Of a stretch of DNA of 64,000 nucleotides, positions 24,779 to 33,680 are shown piece after piece. Source of the stretch: Cellulophaga tyrosinoxydans (lineage in GTDB: Bacteria; Bacteroidota; Bacteroidia; Flavobacteriales; Flavobacteriaceae); the NCBI RefSeq assembly GCF_900176415.1, contig NZ_FWXO01000002.1:434001-498000 (forward strand). Reading direction: 5' to 3'. Each line of letters starts with the position of its first letter. The stretch's first letter is position 1. Position numbers and translations under genes: made by a program. Below the pieces are notes generated by a model that was given only the letters and a program-made list of their open reading frames with translations, was not told the DNA's origin and searched no databases.

Positions 24779-25324
24779 TTATGATGTGGTATTTACTAAA
24801 TAAACGGCATCTTCTCCATCATTTTCTTGCCACATCACTTTTACTTTTTCATTGTTTATAGCATCTACCTGTCTGCCTCTGTAATTGGGTTGAATTGGTA
24901 AATGACGACTAAATCTACGGTCGATCAGTGTAAGTAATTCAATTTCTATTGGTCTCCCAAAAGATTGTAAAGCTGTAAGTGCTGCTCTTATACTCCTGCC
25001 TGTATACAACACATCATCAATAAGCACAACCTTCTTATCTTCAATAAGAAAATTGATATTAGTTTTATTAGCTTCTAGTGTCTTATTTCCCCTTCTAAAA
25101 TCATCTCTATAAAAGGTAATATCTAAAAAACCTAGATTTATATCTTTAACTCCATATTCCGACTTTAAAATATCGGTAAGTCGTTGTGCTAAAAATATAC
25201 CACGAGGTTGAATACCTATAAGAACGGTATTTTTAAAATCTAAATGATTTTCTAAAAGCTGACAAGCCAAGCGATGAAGAATTATGTTTATCTCTTTTGA
25301 GGAAAGCAATACTTTTTGACTCAT
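24779..25324 (-). CDS. pyrR: PyrR: pyr operon regulator / uracil phosphoribosyltransferase
   Basis: 181 residues. The PRPP-binding loop VVLIDDVLYTGRSIRAAL and the RGRQVDAINNEKVKV segment are diagnostic of PyrR. In Firmicutes PyrR binds leader RNA and drives attenuation when UMP is high, and it also has UPRT activity. Here about 95 bases lie between the rpsA terminator and the pyrR start. I see a -7-like TACTTTTG on the minus strand (25350-25343), but no leader hairpin/anti-hairpin pair, so RNA-based control is not supported by the sequence. Confidence 0.93.
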   Translation of the reverse strand: MSQKVLLSSKEINIILHRLACQLLENHLDFKNTVLIGIQPRGIFLAQRLTDILKSEYGVKDINLGFLDITFYRDDFRRGNKTLEANKTNINFLIEDKKVVLIDDVLYTGRSIRAALTALQSFGRPIEIELLTLIDRRFSRHLPIQPNYRGRQVDAINNEKVKVMWQENDGEDAVYLVNTTS

Positions 25325-25420
25325 GCCGAAATTTTGTAATTACAAAAGTATCAAATTATCTTTTAAAATTTGAATCAATATATAGATTCCTTTTTCAAGA
25401 GCTAAAATTTACATCACAAA

Positions 25421-25448
25421 AAAAGCCCGAACATTTGTTCGGGCTTTT
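25421..25448. terminator. Intrinsic terminator of rpsA
   Basis: A perfect 12-base stem (AAAAGCCCGAAC / GTTCGGGCTTTT) with an ATTT loop, flanked by A and T runs. It is 20 bases after the rpsA stop on the minus strand. Confidence 0.9.
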
Positions 25449-25467
25449 ATATTCTAAAATTAGAAGC

Positions 25468-27297
25468 TTACTTTTTCTTATTAGCGCTTGCTTCCATTTT
25501 ATCTTTTAACGCTTGTAATGCTTCGTTAGCGTCACCTAAAGTAGGTTTAGCTTCGTCTGCAGCAGCAGCAGCTTTTTTAACCGCAGCTTTAACAATACGT
25601 TGTTCCTCAGCTTTAAAGATAGCAGTGTGGCTAGCTACAACTCTCTTGAATTCTTTATTGAACTCAATAATTTTGAAGTCAGCTGAATCACCTTTACCTA
25701 ATTTAGAACCATCTTCTTTCTCTAAATGACGTGTTGGCACGAATGCTTGAATGTCTTCATTGAAATCAATTGTAGCACCTTTGTCAACAACATCTGCTAT
25801 TGTTCCTTTATGAACAGTATCTAATGCAAATTCAGTTTCGTACTTATCCCAAGGATTAGTAGTAGTTTGTTTGTGACCTAAAGATAATTTACGTCCTTCA
25901 ACATCTAACTCTAAAACTTCAACATCTAATTTATCACCTACAGTAACAAATTCTGATGGATGTTTAATTTTCTTAGTCCAAGATAAGTCAGAGATATAGA
26001 TTAAACCATCAATACCTTCTTCTAATTCTACGAATACACCAAAGTTTGTAAAGTTTCTTACAATACCATTATGCTTAGAACCTACAGGGTATTTAGTAGT
26101 AATATCAGTCCATGGATCTGGAGTCATTTGCTTAATACCAAGAGACATCTTACGATCATCACGATCCATAGTTAAAACTACAGCTTCTACTTCATCACCA
26201 ACTTTTACGAAATCTTGAGCAGAACGTAAATGAGTTGACCATGACATTTCAGAAACGTGAATTAATCCTTCAACACCTTCAGCTACTTCAATAAATGCGC
26301 CGTAATCAGCAATAACAACTACTTTACCTTTTACTTTATCACCTATCTTAATTTCATCAGATAAAGCTTCCCATGGGTGCTTCTCTAATTGCTTAAGACC
26401 TAATTGAATTCTTGACTTGTTATCATCAAAATCAAGGATAACAACGTTCAATTTCTGATCTAACTCAACAACCTCATTCGGGTGGTTAATTCTAGACCAT
26501 GAAAGATCTGTAATGTGGATTAAACCATCAACACCACCTAAATCAATAAACACACCATAAGAAGTAATGTTTTTAACAACACCTTCTAATACTTGTCCTT
26601 TTTCTAGTTGACCAATGATTTCTTTTTTCTGTTCTTCGATATCAGCTTCAATAAGTGCTTTATGAGAAACAACTACGTTTTTAAATTCGTGGTTAATTTT
26701 TACAACCTTGAACTCCATAGTTTTACCTACATACTGATCGTAATCTCTAATAGGCTTCACATCAATCTGAGAACCTGGTAAGAATGCTTCAATTCCGAAA
26801 ACATCTACAATCATACCTCCTTTAGTTCTACACTTAACAAAACCATTAACGATTTCTTCTTTATCGTGAGCAGCATTTACTCTATCCCAAGCCATGATAG
26901 TTCTGGCTTTTCTGTGAGATAATACTAACTGACCGCTTTTATCTTCACGGATGTCGATAAGAACCTCAACTTTATCACCAACTTTTAAATCTGGATTGTA
27001 ACGGAATTCATTCAGTGAAATAACACCTTCAGATTTTGCGTTAATGTCTATAATAGCTTCACGATCTGTAATAAATACTACAGTACCAGTTACTACTTCT
27101 TCATTTACAGTATCTACAAAGTTTTCAGCAACTAATGTTTCAAACTCTTGGAGTTTTGCATCATCAACTTGCTCAATACCTTGCTCGTACTTCGTCCAGT
27201 TAAAGTTTTCTAAAAATTCTTGAGGATCTTGTACAGGTGCCTGTACTTTTGCCTGAGTAGCTTCTGCTGCCTCAGCTTGTTTTTTTTCTTCAGCCAT
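25468..27297 (-). CDS. rpsA: 30S ribosomal protein S1
   Basis: 609 residues with six tandem S1 RNA-binding domains. The best conserved repeats read EGVVKNITSYGVFIDLGGVDGLIHITDLSW, GKVVVIADYGAFIEVAEGVEGLIHVSEMSW and GIVRNFTNFGVFVELEEGIDGLIYISDLSW between about residues 230 and 470. The N-terminus is an alanine/glutamine-rich extension (EKKQAEAAEATQAKVQAPVQ), and a lysine-rich tail closes the protein. S1 unfolds and docks mRNA on the 30S subunit. A -7-like TACTTTTG lies on the minus strand at 27359-27352, about 55 bases before the start. Confidence 0.96.
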   Translation of the reverse strand: MAEEKKQAEAAEATQAKVQAPVQDPQEFLENFNWTKYEQGIEQVDDAKLQEFETLVAENFVDTVNEEVVTGTVVFITDREAIIDINAKSEGVISLNEFRYNPDLKVGDKVEVLIDIREDKSGQLVLSHRKARTIMAWDRVNAAHDKEEIVNGFVKCRTKGGMIVDVFGIEAFLPGSQIDVKPIRDYDQYVGKTMEFKVVKINHEFKNVVVSHKALIEADIEEQKKEIIGQLEKGQVLEGVVKNITSYGVFIDLGGVDGLIHITDLSWSRINHPNEVVELDQKLNVVILDFDDNKSRIQLGLKQLEKHPWEALSDEIKIGDKVKGKVVVIADYGAFIEVAEGVEGLIHVSEMSWSTHLRSAQDFVKVGDEVEAVVLTMDRDDRKMSLGIKQMTPDPWTDITTKYPVGSKHNGIVRNFTNFGVFVELEEGIDGLIYISDLSWTKKIKHPSEFVTVGDKLDVEVLELDVEGRKLSLGHKQTTTNPWDKYETEFALDTVHKGTIADVVDKGATIDFNEDIQAFVPTRHLEKEDGSKLGKGDSADFKIIEFNKEFKRVVASHTAIFKAEEQRIVKAAVKKAAAAADEAKPTLGDANEALQALKDKMEASANKKK

Positions 27298-27574
27298 TTG
27301 CTGATTAATAATTTGTATTCTGCAGTATTTACAAGAGTTAAACCAATACTACAAAAGTAGTTATACATTTTTTGTTTAAAACTTCCCTTCTCCTCTTGTT
27401 CTTCTAATTTAAAAAGGTGTGCAAAATTACATATTTTTTTAAAAATACACAAGCTAAATACCTAAGATAAAATACAATAGAAATTTCCTTAACAAATATG
27501 CTTGTTTTCATATGCATCTCTCTATTATATTTTGTATCTTTAAGACTCAATATTAACCGTTAAAAAAATATAAC

Positions 27575-27955
27575 ATGAGCGTAAAAGCTAAATATCAAGG
27601 AGTTTTAAATCTTGGTGAACAATTAGGAATTAAAGGTGGTGATGTAACTGAAGAAGGTGGTGTTTTAAAAATTATAGGTGAGGCAGCTACTCCTTACGAG
27701 AAAAATGCTATTTGGGATAAAATTAAAGAATTAGGTGGCGAAAGTCCTTCTGATATAAAAGCTAATATTACTGTTGCAGATAGTTCTGTTTATCATAGAC
27801 ATACTGTTAAAGGTGGAGAATCTTTAAGTAAAATTGCGAAGCATTACTATGGTGATGCCATGAAATACAAGCAAATATTTGAAGCAAATACTGGTATTTT
27901 GAAAAATCCAGATGTTATTCATCCAGATCAAGTATTAGTTATTCCAAACTTATAA
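27575..27955 (+). CDS. LysM domain protein (BON + LysM, YgaU/Kbp-like)
   Basis: 126 residues. A short N-terminal BON-like half (LGEQLGIKGGDVTEEGGVLKIIGEAATPYEKNAIWDKI) is followed by a C-terminal LysM (HTVKGGESLSKIAKHYYGDAMKYKQIFEANTGILKNPDVIHPDQVLVIP, about 77-125). No signal peptide is present. This is the layout of E. coli YgaU/Kbp, a cytoplasmic potassium-binding protein, but slightly shorter. The same ligand is plausible, not shown. Monocistronic between divergent rpsA and a strong terminator. Confidence 0.88.
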   Translation: MSVKAKYQGVLNLGEQLGIKGGDVTEEGGVLKIIGEAATPYEKNAIWDKIKELGGESPSDIKANITVADSSVYHRHTVKGGESLSKIAKHYYGDAMKYKQIFEANTGILKNPDVIHPDQVLVIPNL

Positions 27956-27975
27956 TATTTAGATTTATTAAATGT

Positions 27976-28004
27976 AAAAAGGCACTCTTTCGAGTGCCTT
28001 TTTT
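27976..28004. terminator. Bidirectional terminator between LysM gene and cmk
   Basis: Stem AAAAAGGCACTC / GAGTGCCTTTTT with a TTTC loop. The convergent cmk stop codon overlaps its T-run, so the hairpin serves both genes. Confidence 0.9.
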
Positions 28005-28698
28005 ATTGTTTTTCTATTACACGAATTGCATAATTATATATTCGTTCAAATTGTTCTTCGAGCCCCATATCGCTATTATCAAATTCTATCGCATCTGCTG
28101 CTTGTCTTAAAGGAGAGAACTCTCTGTTGGAATCTATATAATCTCTTTGTTGCACGTTTTTAAGCACATCATCAAAAGTTACCTTATCGCCTTTATCTAA
28201 CAACTCTTTATATCTTCTGGTTGCTCTTTTTTCAGCAGAAGCTGTCATAAACAATTTAAGCTCAGCATCAGGAAAAACTACAGTGCCAATATCGCGACCA
28301 TCCATGACAATACCTTTTTCAATCCCCATCTTTTTTTGCATTTCTACCAATTTATAGCGCACCTCTGCGATGGTTGCAATCTGACTAACATTTTTAGAAA
28401 CATCAAGACTCCGAATTTCTTTTTCTACATTTTCGTTATTCAAAAACATTTCAGCAAAACCCAGGTCTTTGTTGTACACGAACTTTAAATCTATTTTAGG
28501 TAGTAATTTCACCAATGCAGATGCGTTGGTCTTTTCCGAATCTATAAACCCATTTTGCATAGCAAACAATGTTACTGCGCGGTACATGGCACCTGTATCC
28601 ACATAAATGTATCCAAGTTTTTTTGCTAATTGTTTAGCAATAGTACTCTTTCCTGTAGAAGAATAGCCATCTATTGCTATGGTAATTTTTTTCTGCAT
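28003..28698 (-). CDS. cmk: Cytidylate kinase
   Basis: 231 residues. P-loop IDGYSSTGKSTIAKQLAKKLGYIYVDTGAMYRAVTLFA at 8-46, CMP-binding MDGRDIGTVVFPDAELKLFMTAS, and RYKELLDKG and RDYIDSNREFSPLRQAADA in the lid. It phosphorylates CMP/dCMP with ATP. It lies downstream of lon on the same strand but is separated by an intrinsic terminator, so it probably has its own promoter or receives read-through. Confidence 0.96.
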   Translation of the reverse strand: MQKKITIAIDGYSSTGKSTIAKQLAKKLGYIYVDTGAMYRAVTLFAMQNGFIDSEKTNASALVKLLPKIDLKFVYNKDLGFAEMFLNNENVEKEIRSLDVSKNVSQIATIAEVRYKLVEMQKKMGIEKGIVMDGRDIGTVVFPDAELKLFMTASAEKRATRRYKELLDKGDKVTFDDVLKNVQQRDYIDSNREFSPLRQAADAIEFDNSDMGLEEQFERIYNYAIRVIEKQ

Positions 28699-28756
28699 AG
28701 TATAAAAATATAAAGAAATGAATACTTTACGAGTTTATATTTAAAATTTATTAAAG

Positions 28757-28796
28757 AAAAAAAGGACAGTCATGTGCTCACAACTGTCCTTTTTTT
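28757..28796. terminator. Intrinsic terminator after lon
   Basis: Fourteen-base arms (A7-GGACAGT at 28757-28770; ACTGTCC-T7 at 28783-28796) with a TGTG/CACA inner pairing possible in the loop. Placed 15 bases after the lon stop on the minus strand. Confidence 0.9.
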
Positions 28797-28811
28797 CTAT
28801 CTTATTTGTGA

Positions 28812-31262
28812 TTATAATGTTTTCGGATTTTTTACTTTTTGTTTTGTAATTGCTAAAGCTATTACTTCATGCATTTCTGAAACATAATGAAATTTAAGGC
28901 CCTTTAAGTATTCCTCTTTTATTTCTAAAATATCTCTTCGGTTTTCCTCGCAAAGTATAATTTCTTTAATACGAGCTCTTTTTGCAGCAAGTATTTTTTC
29001 TTTTATACCGCCTACTGGTAATACTTTACCACGCAATGTAATTTCACCAGTCATTGCAAGGCTATTTTTAACTTTTCGCTGCGTAAACAGAGAAACCAAC
29101 GAGGTCAACATAGTTATACCAGCACTTGGTCCATCTTTTGGAGTAGCACCTTCAGGCACATGTATATGAACATTATAATTTTCAAACACCCCAGCATCTA
29201 TTCCAAATAAATCGCAGTTAGATTTTATATATTCCATGGCAATGGTGGCAGATTCTTTCATAACCTTACCAAGATTACCAGTAATTGTTAAAATGCCTTT
29301 TCCTTTAGTTAAAATAGATTCTATAAATAAAATATCTCCACCAACGCTGGTCCAAGCTAATCCTGTAACGACACCTGCAACATCATTATTCTCGTATTTA
29401 TCGCGCTCCATTCTTGGTGCACCTAATATCTTTTCAATAACTTCATTGCTTACTTTAACCTCATAATCCTCTTCTATTGCTATAGATTTCGCGGCATAAC
29501 GAACCATTTTGGCAATTTGCTTTTCTAAAGAACGTACACCAGATTCTCTTGTGTAACCTTCAACTATTTTCTCTAGTTGAGCTTTACCTATTTTTAAATG
29601 TTTATCTGTAAGTCCGTGTTCTTTTAATTGTTTAGGCAACAAATGTCTTTTAGCTATTTCTACTTTTTCTTCAATAGTATAGCCTGTAACATTTATTATT
29701 TCCATACGGTCTAATAATGCAGGCTGTATAGATGACAAATTATTTGCCGTTGCAACAAACATAACTTTTGAAAGATCATAACCCATTTCTAAGAAATTGT
29801 CATGGAACTCGCTATTTTGTTCTGGATCTAATACCTCTAGCATTGCTGATGATGGATCACCTTGATTGCTATTAGACAACTTATCTATTTCATCTAATAT
29901 AAAAACAGGGTTAGATTTACCTGCCTTTTTTAAGCTTTGAATAATTCTTCCAGGCATTGCTCCAATATACGTTTTTCTATGTCCACGAATTTCTGCTTCA
30001 TCACGGAGCCCTCCTAAAGACATTCTTACATACTCACGACCCAAGGCTTCTGCAATAGATTTACCTAAAGATGTTTTACCCACACCAGGAGGTCCGTAAA
30101 AACATAAAATTGGAGATTTCATATCATTTCGCAGTTTAAGAACAGCTAAGTACTCTATGATTCTTCGCTTTACGTCTTCTAATCCGTAATGGTCTCTGTC
30201 AAGTATCTTCTGAGCCCTTTTTAAATCGAACTTATCCTTAGAAAATTCATTCCAAGGCAATTCTAAAAACAGGTCTAAATAATTTCTTTGTATGCTATAT
30301 TCTGCAACTTGAGGATTCATACGCTGCATTTTTGCCAACTCTTTGGTAAAATGTTCACCAACTTTTTTACCCCATTTTTTCTTTTTGGCCTTAACACGCA
30401 TTTCCTCTATCTCCTCTTCATAAGAACCTCCTCCAAGCTCTTCTTGAATAGTTTTCATCTGTTGATGCAAGAAATATTCACGTTGTTGCTGATCTAAATC
30501 GGTACGAACTTTAGACTGAATATCATTCTTAAGCTCTAGTTTTTGCAGCTCAACATTCATGTACTTCAACATAGCTAAAGCGCGCTCTTGTAAGCTAGGG
30601 ATCTCAAGCAACTCTTGTTTCACATTAACATCAACACTAAGATTAGATGATACAAAGTTTATTAAGAATGAATTGCTTTGAATGTTCTTTATAGCAAATG
30701 AAGCATCACTAGGAATGTTTGGATTATCCTTTATAATTTTAAGTGCCAATTCTTTTACAGATTCAATAATGGCATTAAATTCAGGATTCATCGGATCCGG
30801 ACGATCTTCCTTTGCTTCACGAATAGTTGCAGTCATATAAGGTTTCTCGGTAAGCACTTCTGCTACTTCAAAACGTTTTTTACCCTGTATAATAACAGTG
30901 GTATTACCATCTGGCATTTGAAGTACTCTTAAAATTCGAGCGACAGTACCTAAGGTATTAATATCATTAATTCCTGGGTTTTCAACTTCACCATCTTTCT
31001 GAGAAACTACCCCAATTACCTTAGAGCCGTTGTTTGCATCTTTTATTAAAGCAATAGAAGAATCTCTACCTGCAGTAATTGGTATTACCACACCAGGAAA
31101 CAAAACAGTATTACGTAATGGCAATATTGGCAAAGTTTCAGGTAATACCTCGCTGTTCATCTCCTCTTCATCTTCTGCTGTTAATAAAGGTATTAACTCA
31201 GAATCTTCATCTATACCTTGCAACGACATATTGTCAAAATTTGAAAATTTAGAATTTCCCAT
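28812..31262 (-). CDS. lon: Lon ATP-dependent protease (endopeptidase La)
   Basis: 816 residues with the full LonA architecture: N-terminal substrate domain beginning [19 protein letters not shown] (about 44-62), coiled middle, AAA+ module with Walker [17 protein letters not shown] and Walker [12 protein letters not shown], and the Ser-Lys protease domain ([18 protein letters not shown] with catalytic Ser, [15 protein letters not shown] with catalytic Lys). It degrades misfolded and regulatory proteins in the cytoplasm. An acidic leader of about 40 residues precedes the N-domain. Divergent from the ECF sigma gene across a 217-base AT-rich spacer. Confidence 0.97.
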   Translation of the reverse strand: MGNSKFSNFDNMSLQGIDEDSELIPLLTAEDEEEMNSEVLPETLPILPLRNTVLFPGVVIPITAGRDSSIALIKDANNGSKVIGVVSQKDGEVENPGINDINTLGTVARILRVLQMPDGNTTVIIQGKKRFEVAEVLTEKPYMTATIREAKEDRPDPMNPEFNAIIESVKELALKIIKDNPNIPSDASFAIKNIQSNSFLINFVSSNLSVDVNVKQELLEIPSLQERALAMLKYMNVELQKLELKNDIQSKVRTDLDQQQREYFLHQQMKTIQEELGGGSYEEEIEEMRVKAKKKKWGKKVGEHFTKELAKMQRMNPQVAEYSIQRNYLDLFLELPWNEFSKDKFDLKRAQKILDRDHYGLEDVKRRIIEYLAVLKLRNDMKSPILCFYGPPGVGKTSLGKSIAEALGREYVRMSLGGLRDEAEIRGHRKTYIGAMPGRIIQSLKKAGKSNPVFILDEIDKLSNSNQGDPSSAMLEVLDPEQNSEFHDNFLEMGYDLSKVMFVATANNLSSIQPALLDRMEIINVTGYTIEEKVEIAKRHLLPKQLKEHGLTDKHLKIGKAQLEKIVEGYTRESGVRSLEKQIAKMVRYAAKSIAIEEDYEVKVSNEVIEKILGAPRMERDKYENNDVAGVVTGLAWTSVGGDILFIESILTKGKGILTITGNLGKVMKESATIAMEYIKSNCDLFGIDAGVFENYNVHIHVPEGATPKDGPSAGITMLTSLVSLFTQRKVKNSLAMTGEITLRGKVLPVGGIKEKILAAKRARIKEIILCEENRRDILEIKEEYLKGLKFHYVSEMHEVIALAITKQKVKNPKTL

Positions 31263-31327
31263 ATATATATTTCGGTCATTCTGTCACCGTAGTGCAGAAT
31301 TCAATTAAATAATTAATAATATTTTAT

Positions 31328-31338
31328 TGTAACATTAC
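31328..31338 (+). repeat. Upstream copy of TGTAACATTAC in the lon/sigma spacer
   Basis: TGTAACATTAC at 31328-31338 recurs exactly at 31432-31442, 104 bases apart in the same orientation. The second copy lies at the presumed promoter of the ECF sigma gene. Confidence 0.6.
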
Positions 31339-31430
31339 CCTATATTCATTGACTTTACAGGATAATTAGCATTTTTTTACTATTACAAAAGGCAATTGTT
31401 ATGCCAACAGATAAAAAAAATTAAAAAAAA

Positions 31431-31442
31431 GTGTAACATTAC
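31431..31442 (+). promoter_or_regulatory. Candidate ECF-type -35 element (GTGTAAC) before the sigma gene
   Basis: GTGTAACATTAC begins 49 bases before the TTG start. GTGTAAC is also found 51 bases before the other ECF sigma gene (51320). AAC-containing -35 boxes are common for ECF factors; autoregulation is inference. Confidence 0.4.
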
Positions 31443-31479
31443 ATAAAATCATTCATCATTACTACAAAACAACCATTTT

Positions 31480-32031
31480 TTGAGCCACAAAAAAGAACAT
31501 ATTGATGCATTGTTGCAATTGTGTTTAAACGGGAAACAAAGTGCGCAACTAGAAGTTTACAATAGGTATTACAAAGCTATGTACAACACAGCGGTTAGAA
31601 TTGTAAAAGATAGTGCCATTGCAGAAGACGTTATGCAAGAATCGTTTTTAAGCGCATTTACCAAATTAGAAACCTTTAAAGGTGAAGTCACTTTTGGATC
31701 TTGGTTAAAACGTATTGTAATAAACAACAGTATCTATCAGTACAGAAAGCAACAGAAAAAAAATGAAGTTGCGCTGGACGATGTAATCTATAAGGTCGAA
31801 GATGATGACGGGATTGCCTCTGATTATGTGTTTACAGAACAAAAGGCTCAAAAAGTGATGGAAACCATGAAACAGTTAAAAGACAATTACAGAGTTTCTT
31901 TGACCTTACATTTAATTGAAGGGTATGATTATGATGAAATAAGTACTATTATGAACTTAAGCTATGCCAATTGTAGAACAACAATTTCAAGAGCAAAGGA
32001 AAGTTTACGACAAAAATTAATTGCGAATTAA
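31480..32031 (+). CDS. ECF-type RNA polymerase sigma factor
   Basis: 183 residues starting at TTG 31480 (MSHKKEHIDALLQLCLNGKQSAQLEVYNRYYKAMYNTAVRIVKD). Region 2 shows AEDVMQESFLSAFTKLETFKGEVTFGSWLKRIVINNSIYQYRKQQ. Region 4 shows MKQLKDNYRVSLTLHLIEGYDYDEISTIMNLSYANCRTTISRAKESLRQKL, with the helix-turn-helix. Spacing and absence of region 3 mark it as ECF. It is the first of four closely spaced genes; the next ORF, at 32033, encodes its probable anti-sigma factor. Confidence 0.9.
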   Translation: MSHKKEHIDALLQLCLNGKQSAQLEVYNRYYKAMYNTAVRIVKDSAIAEDVMQESFLSAFTKLETFKGEVTFGSWLKRIVINNSIYQYRKQQKKNEVALDDVIYKVEDDDGIASDYVFTEQKAQKVMETMKQLKDNYRVSLTLHLIEGYDYDEISTIMNLSYANCRTTISRAKESLRQKLIAN

Positions 32032-32032
32032 A

Positions 32033-32590
32033 ATGAAGAAAGATAACATAGATCAATTATTTAACACCTTGAAAGGAACTTTTGATACAGAAGAACCTAC
32101 TCTAGGTCATGAATTACGATTTTTAGAGAAATTAAATACACTTGGAGAGACTAGCACTAAAGCTCCTAAGAAAAACTACAACATGTTTTTCGCTATAGCT
32201 GCAAGTTTTATAGTATTATTTGGCCTTGGAATAGTCTTTTTTAATAACACACCAAATATTACAGAACAGGTAGTTGAAATTTCTCCTGAAATATCAAAAA
32301 CAGAATTTTATTTCGCCAATGTAATTCAGCAAGAAATAAACAAATTAGAAAATGAGAAAACCCCCGAAACAAAAAAAATCATTGAAGACACAATGATCCA
32401 GCTTACTAAGCTAGAAAAAGACTATAAAAACCTTGAACTAGATTTAATTAATGGTGGTAATAGCAAATTTATTCTTAGCGCCATGATTATCAATTTTCAA
32501 ACTCGAATAGATTTATTACAAGATGTTTTAAATCAAGTAGATGAAATTAAAAAAATAAAAAATTCAGAAAATGAAAAGACTATTATATAA
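32033..32590 (+). CDS. Probable anti-sigma factor (single-pass membrane protein)
   Basis: 185 residues from ATG 32033, directly after the sigma stop (TAAAATG). The in-frame TTG at 32021 lies inside the sigma gene and is not needed. N-terminal 45 residues are cytoplasmic and charged, with no zinc-binding HxxxCxxC. A membrane helix follows (MFFAIAASFIVLFGLGIVFF), then a periplasmic part rich in coiled-coil-like heptads (QQEINKLENEKTPETKKIIEDTMIQLTKLEKDYKNLELDL). Position and topology suggest anti-sigma function; sequence homology to a named family is not recognised. Overlaps the next gene by 20 bases. Confidence 0.65.
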   Translation: MKKDNIDQLFNTLKGTFDTEEPTLGHELRFLEKLNTLGETSTKAPKKNYNMFFAIAASFIVLFGLGIVFFNNTPNITEQVVEISPEISKTEFYFANVIQQEINKLENEKTPETKKIIEDTMIQLTKLEKDYKNLELDLINGGNSKFILSAMIINFQTRIDLLQDVLNQVDEIKKIKNSENEKTII

Positions 32591-33659
32591 ATACGGCATA
32601 CTTATCTTATTAGTATCACCCTTAAATCTATTAGCTCATAATGATTTTAAAGGAAAGCACACTAAAGAGAAAACAATTAAGAAAGAATATTCAGTTAATT
32701 CTGATGCCTTACTAAAAGTTAGCAACAGCTATGGAAATTTAAATATTACTTCTTGGAATGAAAACCGGATTGTGATAGAAGTTCATATTAAGGTTAACGG
32801 CAACAACGAAGAGAAGGTTCAGAAAAAACTAAATGAAATTTACGTAGATTTTGAAGCATCTAGCAGCATGGTTTCTGCCAAAACAATATTCAATGACAGC
32901 AAAAGCAGCTGGAATTTTAACTGGGGCAACAACAACAATGTAAATATGCAGATTGATTATAACATTAAAGTTCCAGTAAAAAACAGTGTTCATTTAAATA
33001 ATGATTACGGCAGTATTATATTAGATCGTATCGATGGTCATGCTAAAATAGCATGCGACTATGGAAGGTTAGAAATAGGCGAATTACACGGTCGAAACAA
33101 TCAATTATCTTTTGATTATACTTCTAAATCTACAATAGGGTATATAAACAGTGGTAAAATTTCGGCGGATTACTCAGGCTTCACCATTGAAAAAGCTGGA
33201 GACTTAGATATAAGTGCAGATTACACCAATTCTACCATAAATAAAATGCAAAACCTAACCTACTCTTGTGATTATGGCAAGATAGATATTGGAGAAGCAA
33301 AAAACATTTCAGGAAATGGCGATTATATTAATGTAAAACTAGGTACTATCCATGGTAATGTAAATATCACTTCTGATTATGGTGGCATTCAAATAAATAA
33401 AATCGCATCGGATGCAGGTAATATTGCCATACGGTCAGATTACACAGGTATTAAAATAGGATACGACCCTAATTATCATTTTAATTTTGAAATAAGTACC
33501 GATTATGCAGGTGTTAGCGGTAAGGATGATTTTCAGATAAATGTTAGCCGCGAAAAATCTAGTGAAAAATATTACAAAGGGTACTATGGCAGTTCTAACA
33601 GCTCAAACACTGTAAATATAACAAGCGAATACGGAGGAATCTCATTCACAAAAAACTAA
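32571..33659 (+). CDS. Secreted DUF4097-like beta-solenoid protein with DY[GTSA] repeats
   Basis: 362 residues with a signal peptide (MKRLLYKYGILILLVSPLNLLA). A basic spacer and a strand-rich domain (ALLKVSNSYGNLNITSWNENRIVIEVHIKV) precede a long array built on short turns: NDYGSI, CDYGRL, FDYTSK, ADYSGF, ADYTNS, CDYGKI, GDYINV, SDYGGI, SDYTGI, TDYAGV and SEYGGI, about every 15-25 residues. This resembles DUF4097/DUF4098 putative adhesins, right-handed beta-solenoids. It is presumably periplasmic or surface exposed. Co-transcribed with the sigma and anti-sigma genes, so it is a likely regulon member or signal partner. Confidence 0.78.
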   Translation: MKRLLYKYGILILLVSPLNLLAHNDFKGKHTKEKTIKKEYSVNSDALLKVSNSYGNLNITSWNENRIVIEVHIKVNGNNEEKVQKKLNEIYVDFEASSSMVSAKTIFNDSKSSWNFNWGNNNNVNMQIDYNIKVPVKNSVHLNNDYGSIILDRIDGHAKIACDYGRLEIGELHGRNNQLSFDYTSKSTIGYINSGKISADYSGFTIEKAGDLDISADYTNSTINKMQNLTYSCDYGKIDIGEAKNISGNGDYINVKLGTIHGNVNITSDYGGIQINKIASDAGNIAIRSDYTGIKIGYDPNYHFNFEISTDYAGVSGKDDFQINVSREKSSEKYYKGYYGSSNSSNTVNITSEYGGISFTKN

Positions 33660-33680
33660 ACATATCTAATAAAACAACTT

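Noticed and set aside
25325-25420. PyrR-type attenuator in the pyrR leader
   Set aside because: The leader is only about 95 bases and shows no hairpin/anti-hairpin pair; the terminator at 25421-25448 belongs to rpsA.
27210-27452. Minus-strand ORF of 80 codons overlapping the rpsA start and leader
   Set aside because: Runs through the S1 leader and N-terminus in another frame; low-complexity basic tail; no support as a leader peptide.
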